DNA of 7,256 bases, taken from NCBI GenBank assembly GCA_900753685.1, contig CAAEAB010000059.1, positions 1 to 7,256 on the forward strand. The letters run 5' to 3'. Source of the DNA: Lachnospiraceae bacterium (GTDB lineage: Bacteria; Bacillota; Clostridia; Lachnospirales; Lachnospiraceae). Positions 1-5,902 of the stretch are shown one piece after another. Position 1 is the first letter of the stretch. Each line of letters starts with the position of its first letter. The position numbers were made by a program, and so were the translations under genes. The notes beneath the pieces are model-generated. The model saw nothing but the letters and a program-made list of their open reading frames with translations. It made no database searches and was not told where the DNA came from.

Positions 1-17
1 AAATCCCTTCCTCGCTA
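1..17 (+). tRNA. Possible 3' end of a tRNA gene, truncated by the window edge
   Basis: The first bases fit the end of a tRNA. AAAT (1-4) would be the last part of a TTCAAAT T-loop, CCCTT (5-9) the 3' strand of the T-stem, CCTCGCT (10-16) the 3' acceptor strand and A17 the discriminator. No CCA is encoded. A strong terminator begins 7 nt later, as expected after a tRNA. The 5' part with the anticodon lies outside the window, so neither pairing nor isotype can be checked. It could be a chance resemblance. Confidence 0.4.
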
Positions 18-24
18 CACAGCA

Positions 25-65
25 AAGTCCAGAAACCATTTTAATGGAGGTTTCTGGACTTTTTT
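25..65 (+). terminator. Rho-independent terminator of the gene upstream of ispF
   Basis: A perfect 13-bp inverted repeat (25-37 with 49-61, core AGTCCAGAAACC / GGTTTCTGGACT) is followed by a run of six T at 60-65. The loop can also form a nested CCATT/AATGG stem. It closes the transcript coming from left of the window, possibly a tRNA, and separates it from the ispF operon. The reverse strand lacks an equally good T-run, so it probably works in the + direction. Confidence 0.9.
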
Positions 66-96
66 GAATTGGCGGCCGATGGTCGAGGATACTACC

Positions 97-125
97 TTGA
101 AATTATTCCCTGTTTCTGGTAGATT
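97..125 (+). promoter_or_regulatory. Candidate promoter of the ispF-sigH operon
   Basis: TTGAAA (97-102) resembles a -35 box. After a 17-bp spacer, TAGATT (120-125, 4 of 6 to consensus) is preceded by TGG at 117-119, giving an extended -10. Transcription would begin near 132, leaving a leader of under 20 nt before ATG 149. It sits between the upstream terminator and ispF, where a promoter is expected. The -10 match is modest and there is no experimental support. Confidence 0.5.
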
Positions 126-135
126 ATTAAGGGTC

Positions 136-140
136 AGGAG
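136..140 (+). promoter_or_regulatory. Ribosome binding site that fixes the ispF start
   Basis: AGGAG at 136-140 lies 8 nt before ATG 149. An in-frame GTG at 140 overlaps the last base of this site and so cannot use it, which makes 149 the start. Confidence 0.8.
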
Positions 141-148
141 TGAATAGT

Positions 149-637
149 ATGAGAATAGGTATGGGTTATGACGTTCATCGTCTTACAGAAAACAGAAAAT
201 TAATTCTTGGAGGTGTGGAGATTCCTTATGAAAAAGGACTGTTAGGCCATTCAGATGCGGATGTGCTGCTTCATGCAATTATGGATGCGCTGCTGGGTGC
301 GGCAGCTCTGGGAGATATCGGTAAACATTTTCCGGATACAGATCCGGCATATAAGGGGATTTCCAGCATTCTACTGTTGGAGCATGTGGGCGGTCTCCTT
401 GAAGCAGAGGGAATCAAGATTGGAAATATTGATGCCACGATTATTGCGCAGCGGCCGAAATTAGCGCCGTATATTATGAATATGAGAGAAAATATTGCAA
501 AAGCTTTAAATATAAATCTTGACCAGATTAATGTAAAAGCAACGACAGAGGAAGGCCTAGGATTTACCGGAGAAGGGCTTGGGATTGCTTCCAATGCCAT
601 CTGTTTGGTAGAAAAGGGCGCGGGAGATTATAAATAA
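149..637 (+). CDS. ispF: 2-C-methyl-D-erythritol 2,4-cyclodiphosphate synthase
   Basis: IspF converts 4-diphosphocytidyl-methylerythritol 2-phosphate to methylerythritol 2,4-cyclodiphosphate with release of CMP, in the cytosolic non-mevalonate isoprenoid pathway. The 162-residue product has the usual family length and starts [13 protein letters not shown]8, H10 and H42 match the family's divalent-metal ligands, with H42 in [20 protein letters not shown] lies at about 56-65, and [16 protein letters not shown] near 132-147 is the conserved C-terminal signature. The family works as a homotrimer with active sites at subunit interfaces. It is the first gene of the operon. ispD, often adjacent in Bacilli, is not next to it here because a terminator lies upstream. 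Confidence 0.97.
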   Translation: MRIGMGYDVHRLTENRKLILGGVEIPYEKGLLGHSDADVLLHAIMDALLGAAALGDIGKHFPDTDPAYKGISSILLLEHVGGLLEAEGIKIGNIDATIIAQRPKLAPYIMNMRENIAKALNINLDQINVKATTEEGLGFTGEGLGIASNAICLVEKGAGDYK

Positions 638-667
638 AGCTGTTTTAAATTGGGTTGGAAGAATGCA

Positions 668-672
668 GGGAG
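668..672 (+). promoter_or_regulatory. Ribosome binding site for the ATP-grasp gene
   Basis: GGGAG at 668-672 lies 10 nt before ATG 683. An in-frame TTG at 650 is upstream of this site and has no obvious Shine-Dalgarno of its own, so 683 is preferred. Confidence 0.55.
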
Positions 673-682
673 TGACAGGAAA

Positions 683-2026
683 ATGAAAGCCCAGGAATTG
701 AGTAAAAAAATCGGAGATTACATTCGGGAGCATATGTCGGAAAGTGAAAAATCTGCCATGCGCATGGAAGAGTATATTAAGCATTCGGATTTAAATGCAG
801 GCGGTAATAATTATACCCGGACGCTGCAGATTCCTAAAATATTTGATAGAAAAACAATTGAGCGATTTGCAGAAATTGTAGATACAACCTACGGAATATT
901 TGAAAAAGTTATTCAAAATTATATGGATGCTCCGGAATATCGGAAGCTGTTTCCTTTTTCAAAGGAATTGGAAGAGTTGATCCTTTTGCCGGCTGGTTAT
1001 CCGGCAGCGATTCCGGTTTGTAGGATTGATATATTTTATAATGAAGAGAGCGGCGATTTTAAATTCTGTGAGTTTAATACGGATGGGACCAGCGCAATGA
1101 ATGAAAACAAGGTGCTGGATGATATTTTGTATATGAATAATGCTTGGATGCACTTTGAAAAAGAAGTTAAGGCTGAGAGGTTCGAACTGGTGGACTCTTG
1201 GGTAGATGCCTTTTTAGAAACCTATTATTCCTATGAAAAAGCTAAAGAAAAGCCTTATGTGGCGATTGTAGATTTTTTGGACAGGGCGTATCTTCGGGAA
1301 TTTTATGTGTTCGAAAGGCATTTTCGCAGCCGGGGAATCGAGGCGGAGGTTTGTGATATCCGCCACATGATCTACAGGGACGGAAGGTTATATTCTCCGA
1401 CGGGACACGCAGTGGACGTGGTTTACCGTCGGGCAGTGACAGGGGATATCGTGAACTTTTATGATGATATTCCAGATTTCATTCAGGCGGTGAAAGCCGG
1501 CTGCGTATGTTTGATTGGCGCCTTTAAAACTCAGATTGTTCATCATAAGGCGATTTCTCAGGTCCTCGTCCATCCGATGACGAAGGCCATTCTGACAGTC
1601 GAGGAAAATCAATTTATTGAAGAACATTTGCCGGAGACGGCGGAATTAGATAAAATGACAAAGGAAGCACTAAAAATGCTGTGGGAGGATAAGGATTCAT
1701 GGATTATTAAGCCGGTGGATTCCTATGGGGCCAAGGGTGTTTATGCAGGCGTGGATTACAGTCATAAAGAGTGGCGACGGATCTGTGACGGCTGCATGGG
1801 ACAAAATTATATTGTCCAGGAATATTGTCGGCCATACAGGACAGAAAATATTAATTTTGCTCAAAAACCTTATGAATTTCAGCTTTACAGCAACCTGACC
1901 GGATTATATACTTATAATGGAAGATTTCAGGGAGTATATTCCCGAATGTCGGACGGCGGCATCATTTCTACTCAATATAATGAAAAAACAGTAGCAACCC
2001 GCTATATTGACGAGGAGGTACAGTGA
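683..2026 (+). CDS. ATP-grasp ligase, glutathionylspermidine-synthase-like, substrate unknown
   Basis: The 447-residue product looks like the C-terminal synthetase-type ATP-grasp fold of the glutathionylspermidine synthase family, which joins a carboxylate to an amine using ATP. Visible signatures are FCEFNTDGTSAMNE at about 128-141 (the family's acidic/Asn motif), WIIKPVDSYGAKGVYAG at about 340-356 (the ATP-binding Lys and glycine-rich loop), and a C-terminal GVYSRMSDGGIISTQYNE stretch resembling the late Arg/Asn motif. There is no N-terminal amidase domain, signal peptide or membrane segment, so a cytosolic enzyme is likely. Its stop is 2 nt before the cysS ATG and it begins 45 nt after ispF. 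I know of no established role for such proteins in Clostridia, and an annotation as true glutathionylspermidine synthase would be unsafe. The family call is from remembered motifs and is moderately sure. Confidence 0.72.
   Translation: MKAQELSKKIGDYIREHMSESEKSAMRMEEYIKHSDLNAGGNNYTRTLQIPKIFDRKTIERFAEIVDTTYGIFEKVIQNYMDAPEYRKLFPFSKELEELILLPAGYPAAIPVCRIDIFYNEESGDFKFCEFNTDGTSAMNENKVLDDILYMNNAWMHFEKEVKAERFELVDSWVDAFLETYYSYEKAKEKPYVAIVDFLDRAYLREFYVFERHFRSRGIEAEVCDIRHMIYRDGRLYSPTGHAVDVVYRRAVTGDIVNFYDDIPDFIQAVKAGCVCLIGAFKTQIVHHKAISQVLVHPMTKAILTVEENQFIEEHLPETAELDKMTKEALKMLWEDKDSWIIKPVDSYGAKGVYAGVDYSHKEWRRICDGCMGQNYIVQEYCRPYRTENINFAQKPYEFQLYSNLTGLYTYNGRFQGVYSRMSDGGIISTQYNEKTVATRYIDEEVQ
2012..2018 (+). 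promoter_or_regulatory. Strong ribosome binding site deciding the cysS start
   Basis: GAGGAGG at 2012-2018 lies inside the last codons of the ATP-grasp gene. It is 10 nt before ATG 2029 and only 4 nt before an in-frame GTG at 2023. The ATG also gives the family-typical MKLYNTL start, so 2029 is chosen. Confidence 0.8.
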
Positions 2027-2028
2027 TT

Positions 2029-3420
2029 ATGAAGCTTTATAATACATTATCACGAAAAAAAGAAGAATTTGTTCCTGTAGAAGAAGGAAAGGTACGCATG
2101 TATGTGTGTGGACCAACCGTATATAACTATATTCATATCGGCAATGCCCGGCCGATGATCGTTTTTGACACGGTACGCCGATATTTTGAGTACAAAGGCT
2201 ATGATGTGAATTATGTATCGAATTTTACAGATGTCGATGACAAAATCATCAAAAAGGCCAATGAAGAGGGGGTTCCGGCGTCTGTGATTTCTGAGCGCTA
2301 TATTAAGGAAGCCCAGACAGATATGGAAGGACTGAATGTCAAGGAGGCGACAACCCATCCGAAGGCTACAGAAGAAATCGACGGTATGATCGAGATGATT
2401 CAGACCTTGATTGACAAAGGATTTGCCTATGAGGTCAACGGTACGGTATATTACCGGACACGGAAGTTTGAAGGTTATGGAAAATTGTCTAAGAAAAATT
2501 TGGATGATCTCTCTGCGGGGATTCGTATTGCTGTCAGCGACGAAAAGGAAGACCCGATGGATTTCGTTCTATGGAAACCGAAAAAAGAAGGGGAACCGTC
2601 CTGGCCGTCGCCTTGGGGAGATGGGCGTCCCGGCTGGCATATCGAGTGTTCTGTGATGTCAAAAAAATATCTCGGCGAAGAAATTGATATCCATGCCGGC
2701 GGCGAGGATTTGATTTTCCCTCACCACGAAAATGAAATTGCTCAGAGTGAGGCGGCCAACGGCAAACCGTTTGCCAAATATTGGCTCCACAACGGTTTTT
2801 TAAATATTGATAATGTAAAAATGTCAAAATCCCTTGGCAATTTCTTTACGGTTCGGGAAATCAGCGAGAAGTATGATTTGCAGGTGCTGCGTTTCTTTAT
2901 GCTGAGCGCCCATTACCGCAGTCCATTAAATTTCAGCGCGGATTTAATGGCTGCTTCGAAAAACGGCCTTGAACGTATTTTGACCGCCGTAGAACGTCTG
3001 GATGATATAAAGGGTACGGGAAATGCTCTGAGTGAGACTGAAAAAGATGTGTTGGGACAGGTGGAAGCACTTGTAAAGAAATTTGAAGCTTCCATGGATG
3101 ATGACTTTAACACAGCCGACGCTGTTTCAGCGATATTTGAATTAGTAAAATTGGCTAATATTCACGTCAGCGGAGAATCGTCGGAAGAACTGGTAGAAAG
3201 TGTTCGTTCGACAATTAAGAAACTTTGCGATGTGCTGGGTATTATTACTGAGCGGGAAGCGGAGCTTCTGGATGAGGATATTGAAAAACTGATTGAAGAA
3301 CGTCAGGCTGCCAGAAAGGCAAAGAATTTTGCCCGGGCAGATGAAATTCGAGAACAGCTGGCTTCCCAGGGAATTTTGTTGGAAGACACAAGAGAAGGTG
3401 TAAAATGGAAGAGAGCGTAA
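2029..3420 (+). CDS. cysS: Cysteinyl-tRNA synthetase
   Basis: CysS is a class I synthetase that charges tRNA-Cys with cysteine in the cytosol. The 463-residue product has the normal length. The HIGH motif is HIGN at 36-39 within CGPTVYNYIHIGNARP, and KMSKS is intact at 264-268. The four zinc ligands that select cysteine over serine are present: C27, C207 (in WHIECSVM), H232 and E236 (in HHENE), matching Escherichia coli C28, C209, H234 and E238. A helical anticodon-binding C-terminus with the DEIREQLASQGI motif follows. There is no leader room for a T-box, so expression probably depends on the operon promoter. Its end overlaps the mini-III gene by 16 nt. Confidence 0.98.
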   Translation: MKLYNTLSRKKEEFVPVEEGKVRMYVCGPTVYNYIHIGNARPMIVFDTVRRYFEYKGYDVNYVSNFTDVDDKIIKKANEEGVPASVISERYIKEAQTDMEGLNVKEATTHPKATEEIDGMIEMIQTLIDKGFAYEVNGTVYYRTRKFEGYGKLSKKNLDDLSAGIRIAVSDEKEDPMDFVLWKPKKEGEPSWPSPWGDGRPGWHIECSVMSKKYLGEEIDIHAGGEDLIFPHHENEIAQSEAANGKPFAKYWLHNGFLNIDNVKMSKSLGNFFTVREISEKYDLQVLRFFMLSAHYRSPLNFSADLMAASKNGLERILTAVERLDDIKGTGNALSETEKDVLGQVEALVKKFEASMDDDFNTADAVSAIFELVKLANIHVSGESSEELVESVRSTIKKLCDVLGIITEREAELLDEDIEKLIEERQAARKAKNFARADEIREQLASQGILLEDTREGVKWKRA

Positions 3421-3845
3421 GCGGTCTTAACCGGACATTTCGGGAGATCTTCGATCTGCAACCGGTGGATTTAAAAACCTATTCTCCGCTCACACTGGCT
3501 TATATCGGCGACGCGGCTTATGAGCTGGTGATTCGTTCACTGGTTGTAGAACAGGGAAATGCTCCGGTCAATAAGCTTCATAAGCGTTCCAGTCGTCTGG
3601 TTAAGGCAAAAGCCCAGGCAGAGGCGGCGGTAAAGCTTCTGGATGTTTTTACGGAAGAGGAGATGGCCGTTTATAAGCGGGGGAGAAATGCCCGTTCGCA
3701 TACCATGGCAAAAAATGCGGAGATGACAGATTACCGGATGGCTACAGGTTTTGAGGCGGTGATGGGCTATCTGCATTTGAAACAGGATTATGAGCGGATG
3801 GTAACCCTCATTCATCTGGGAATCGGCGATAAGTTAGGAGAATGA
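3405..3845 (+). CDS. mrnC: Mini-ribonuclease III (23S rRNA maturation)
   Basis: Mini-III is an RNase III-type nuclease lacking the double-stranded RNA binding domain. In Bacillus subtilis it trims the ends of precursor 23S rRNA. The 146-residue product is only the catalytic domain. It shows LAYIGDAAYEL with D36 and E40 in the signature helix, RGRNARSHT in the middle, and TGFEAVMGYLHL with E117 as the likely second acidic metal ligand. An AGAAGG ribosome binding site at 3393-3398 lies 6 nt before ATG 3405. The start is inside the cysS 3' end, which suggests translational coupling. Its place between cysS and rlmB is the standard Firmicute order. Confidence 0.95.
   Translation: MEESVSGLNRTFREIFDLQPVDLKTYSPLTLAYIGDAAYELVIRSLVVEQGNAPVNKLHKRSSRLVKAKAQAEAAVKLLDVFTEEEMAVYKRGRNARSHTMAKNAEMTDYRMATGFEAVMGYLHLKQDYERMVTLIHLGIGDKLGE
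3836..3840 (+). promoter_or_regulatory. Ribosome binding site deciding the rlmB start
   Basis: AGGAG at 3836-3840 is 7 nt before ATG 3848. It is only 1 nt before the in-frame ATG at 3842 that overlaps the mini-III stop codon, so 3848 is the better start. Confidence 0.75.
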
Positions 3846-3847
3846 TC

Positions 3848-4588
3848 ATGGAATATGAAGAGTTTAAAATCGAAGGGCGCCATCCGGTGATGGAAGCCTT
3901 TCGTTCAGGGAAAACCATTGATAAATTATTTGTGCTGGACGGCTGTGAAGACGGGCCGGTGAAATCCATTATCCGTGCGGCGAAAAAGCAGGATACATAT
4001 ATCCGTTTTGTGAAAAAAGAGCGGCTGGATCAGTTGTCTGAAACTCATCAGCACCAGGGCGTTATCGCTGTGGCAGCCGCCTACAGCTATAGTACGGTAG
4101 AAGACATTTTGGCAGCCGCCCGGGAGAAAAATGAGGAACCTTTTATATTTCTTTTGGATGGTATTGAGGATCCGCATAATCTGGGAGCGATCATCCGGAC
4201 GGCCAATCTGGCCGGAGCCCATGGGGTTATTATTCCAAAACATCGGGCGGTAGGATTGACCGGCGTTGTGGCAAAGACTTCCGCCGGAGCGCTGAATTAT
4301 ACACCGGTGGCAAAGGTTGCCAATCTGGGGCAGACTATTGACCAGCTCAAAAAAGAAGGTCTCTGGTTTGTCTGCGGACATATGGGCGGGGACGTCATGT
4401 ATCGTCTGAATCTCAAAGGCCCGATCGGCTTGGTCGTTGGAAATGAAGGCGATGGTGTCAGTCGCCTCGTCCGGGAAAAATGTGACTATATTGCTTCCAT
4501 ACCGATGAAGGGGGATATCGATTCTCTGAATGCGTCGGTGGCGGCAGGCATTTTGGCTTATGAAATTGTTCGACAGAGGATGAATTAA
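3848..4588 (+). CDS. rlmB: 23S rRNA 2'-O-ribose methyltransferase, RlmB/TrmH family
   Basis: This SPOUT-fold enzyme uses S-adenosylmethionine to methylate a ribose 2'-OH. The RlmB branch acts on G2251 (E. coli numbering) of 23S rRNA. The 246-residue product has an N-terminal substrate-binding domain beginning IEGRHPVMEAF at about 8-18 (typical RlmB), then the three SPOUT motifs: NLGAIIRTA at 111-119 with N111 and R117, GLVVGNEGDGVS near 195-206, and IPMKGDIDSLNASVAAGILAYE near 219-240. These build the knotted cofactor site. The gene starts 2 nt after the mini-III stop and ends directly against the sigH start. Assignment to RlmB rather than another TrmH-family target comes from the N-terminal domain and gene order. 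The exact target is not proven. Confidence 0.92.
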   Translation: MEYEEFKIEGRHPVMEAFRSGKTIDKLFVLDGCEDGPVKSIIRAAKKQDTYIRFVKKERLDQLSETHQHQGVIAVAAAYSYSTVEDILAAAREKNEEPFIFLLDGIEDPHNLGAIIRTANLAGAHGVIIPKHRAVGLTGVVAKTSAGALNYTPVAKVANLGQTIDQLKKEGLWFVCGHMGGDVMYRLNLKGPIGLVVGNEGDGVSRLVREKCDYIASIPMKGDIDSLNASVAAGILAYEIVRQRMN

Positions 4589-5197
4589 ATGACAGATGAC
4601 CGTGAGAAGGATGAAGTATTGATCGACCGGTGCCGCCGGGGGGATCGGGCGGCGCTGGAGAGCATTATGGAAAAATATAAACCGTTAGTCATAAAAAAGG
4701 CACGTTCTATGTTTCTAATCGGCGGAGAAACAGAGGATTTGATTCAGGAAGGAATGATTGGCCTTTTTAAAGCAGTACAGGATTTTAATTCGGACAGAGA
4801 GACTTCTTTTTATCGGTTCTCGAAATTATGTATTGACCGTCAGATTTACTCGGCGGTGACTAGTGCAGGACGTAAAAAACACAGTCCTTTAAACGGATAT
4901 GTTTCATTGAGCAATTCGGAACAACTGGAATGGGAAGAACGGTGGCGTCAGCCTCCGATTTCTGCGGTCAATCCGGAGGAAACACTGATTGACAGAGAAA
5001 GGATGGAGATGATTCAGGAGAGACTTCATGAACGTCTCAGTCCTTTTGAACTCTCTGTTTTAAAGTTATTCCTCGAAGGATATAGTTATGCGCAGATGGC
5101 AGAAAAGTTGGAGAAAAAGGAAAAGTCTATGGATAATGCGCTGCGTCGAATTAAAGGAAAACTTCAGGACATTCTTGAGGGCATGAATCAAGGTTAG
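4589..5197 (+). CDS. sigH: RNA polymerase sigma-H factor (transition state/sporulation)
   Basis: A 202-residue sigma-70 family factor of the SigH type. In Firmicutes SigH directs genes for the post-exponential transition and early sporulation or competence. Region 2 covers about 24-102. EDLIQEGMIGLFKAVQDF (49-66) is the core-binding part, and SFYRFSKLCIDRQIYSAV with the following GRKKHSPLN is the -10 recognition part. YVSLSNSE follows. Region 4 covers about 150-193 with a helix-turn-helix (YSYAQMAEKLEKKEKSMDNALRRIKGKL). The ATG directly follows the rlmB stop with an AGAGGA site 8 nt upstream at 4575-4580, so it is expressed with the operon. The Bacillus neighbours yacP (before) and rpmG-secE-nusG (after) are absent. 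No clear terminator follows. Confidence 0.93.
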   Translation: MTDDREKDEVLIDRCRRGDRAALESIMEKYKPLVIKKARSMFLIGGETEDLIQEGMIGLFKAVQDFNSDRETSFYRFSKLCIDRQIYSAVTSAGRKKHSPLNGYVSLSNSEQLEWEERWRQPPISAVNPEETLIDRERMEMIQERLHERLSPFELSVLKLFLEGYSYAQMAEKLEKKEKSMDNALRRIKGKLQDILEGMNQG

Positions 5198-5230
5198 ACT
5201 TTTCGAATGCGGGGAAAATTGAAAAAATAG

Positions 5231-5259
5231 TTGACAAGAAAGCATTTATATATTATATT
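5231..5259 (+). promoter_or_regulatory. Strong sigma-A type promoter of tRNA-Thr
   Basis: A perfect -35 box TTGACA (5231-5236), a 17-bp AT-rich spacer and the -10 box TATATT (5254-5259) predict transcription starting near 5266, about 23 nt before the mature tRNA 5' end. It is the best promoter match in the window, as expected for a stable RNA gene. Confidence 0.85.
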
Positions 5260-5288
5260 AATTAAGCGGCTCAAAGATGCGAGTCCAT

Positions 5289-5360
5289 GCTGATGTGGCT
5301 CAGAGGTAGAGCACTTCCTTGGTAAGGAAGGGGTCACGGGTTCAATTCCCGTCATCAGCT
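5289..5360 (+). tRNA. tRNA-Thr (anticodon GGT)
   Basis: All arms fold by eye. The acceptor GCTGATG (5289-5295) pairs with CATCAGC (5353-5359). The D-stem GCTC/GAGC (5298-5301, 5309-5312) encloses AGAGGTA. The anticodon stem CTTCC/GGAAG (5314-5318, 5326-5330) encloses TTGGTAA with anticodon GGT at 5321-5323. The T-stem ACGGG/CCCGT (5336-5340, 5348-5352) encloses TTCAATT. The discriminator is T5360. The next bases are TTA, so the CCA end is not encoded and must be added after transcription. The GGT anticodon reads the threonine codons ACC and ACU. It has its own promoter upstream and a hairpin terminator downstream. Confidence 0.97.
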
Positions 5361-5374
5361 TTACAGACAGTGGA

Positions 5375-5417
5375 AAATAAAGGCTTTTCGAGGAATAGTT
5401 TCGAAAAGCCTTTATTT
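5375..5417 (+). terminator. Hairpin terminator after tRNA-Thr, close upstream of the DUF3783 gene
   Basis: A perfect 17-bp inverted repeat (5375-5391 with 5401-5417) has a 9-nt loop. The core is GGCTTTTCGA/TCGAAAAGCC, flanked by AAATAAA on the left and TTTATTT on the right. The T-rich right arm acts as the U-tract, and the matching A-rich left arm could let it work on both strands. It lies 14 nt after the tRNA. The downstream ribosome binding site begins about 8 nt after the hairpin, so it may also act as an attenuator or leader structure for the next gene. Confidence 0.8.
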
Positions 5418-5441
5418 CATTTCAGAAGGGAGAGGTAGTTT

Positions 5442-5834
5442 ATGATTAAAGCGGGCGGAGAAACGGTTCTTTTATATAATTTGAATAACGAAAAGGGTAG
5501 AAAGATTCGTTTCCTTCTGGTGCGTCTTGGAATGCGCATCCGTGTCGTAGAAAAGGAAGATTATGGCAAGCCGATTGGCGAATTAGCGGGAATGAAGGGT
5601 GTGACTCTGGAAGATGAAAATGCTGCGGTGGAGGATTTTCAAGATGAAATGATGGTTCTTCGCGGCTTTACGGACAAGCGTCTGGATACCTTCCTGCAAG
5701 GAATGCGAAAAGAAGGAATCGGGCGCGTGGATTTGAAGGCGATTTTGACACCGACGAACTGCCGTTGGAATTCTTGGCAGCTTTATCAGGAAATCCAGGA
5801 AGAACATCGGACAATGGCCGGCGGTAATGTGTAG
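5442..5834 (+). CDS. DUF3783-type protein of unknown function
   Basis: The 130-residue product resembles the DUF3783 family of small Clostridia proteins with no established function. The N-terminus (about 7-50) alternates hydrophobic strands and helices (TVLLYNLNNEKGRKIRFLLVRLGMRIRVV), suggesting a small alpha/beta domain. An acidic linker follows, then the conserved-looking C-terminus EMMVLRGFTDKRLDTFLQGM and LKAILTPTNCRWNSWQLYQEI. No signal peptide, membrane segment or obvious catalytic motif is seen, and there is a single cysteine. The purine-rich stretch at 5425-5435 (GAAGGGAGAGG) provides the ribosome binding site before ATG 5442. The gene stands between a terminator-like hairpin and the glnS promoter, so how it is transcribed is unclear. 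That it is coding is supported by the strong ribosome binding site and the family resemblance, the latter from memory only. Confidence 0.75.
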   Translation: MIKAGGETVLLYNLNNEKGRKIRFLLVRLGMRIRVVEKEDYGKPIGELAGMKGVTLEDENAAVEDFQDEMMVLRGFTDKRLDTFLQGMRKEGIGRVDLKAILTPTNCRWNSWQLYQEIQEEHRTMAGGNV

Positions 5835-5841
5835 AAAATGG

Positions 5842-5870
5842 CAGACAAATTTTATGAAATATGATAAAAT
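5842..5870 (+). promoter_or_regulatory. Candidate promoter of glnS
   Basis: TAAAAT (5865-5870, 5 of 6 to consensus) with TGA directly before it (5862-5864) forms an extended -10 box. CAGACA (5842-5847, 4 of 6) lies 17 bp upstream as a weak -35. The start would be near 5877, giving a leader of about 26 nt, too short for a T-box riboswitch. An overlapping alternative -10 is TATGAT at 5860. Confidence 0.55.
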
Positions 5871-5902
5871 CAATATTTAGGAATTTACAGGAGGCAGATG
5901 TT

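Noticed and set aside
271..600. Open frame on the - strand (109 codons) opposite ispF
   Set aside because: It overlaps the conserved ispF frame entirely, and its product is low-complexity-like with no family resemblance.
650..682. Upstream in-frame TTG start for the ATP-grasp gene, adding 11 residues
   Set aside because: It lacks a ribosome binding site, while ATG 683 has GGGAG at a suitable distance.
3926..4381. Long open frame on the - strand (151 codons) opposite rlmB
   Set aside because: It is fully antisense to a clearly conserved methyltransferase gene, and its translation has no recognisable domain. It is a shadow of the + strand codon bias.
5200..5218. Possible sigH terminator (TTTTC / GAAAA hairpin)
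   Set aside because: The stem is only 5 bp and AT-rich, and there is no T-run after it. sigH transcripts more likely run on to the hairpin at 5375-5417.
5849..5870. 7-bp inverted repeat ATTTTAT / ATAAAAT overlapping the glnS -10 region, considered as an operator
   Set aside because: Such short AT-only repeats are expected by chance in AT-rich promoter DNA, and nothing else supports a regulator site.
5583..5873. Open frame on the - strand (96 codons) opposite the DUF3783 gene
   Set aside because: The + strand frame has a good ribosome binding site and family resemblance. The reverse frame runs across the glnS promoter and has no supporting features.
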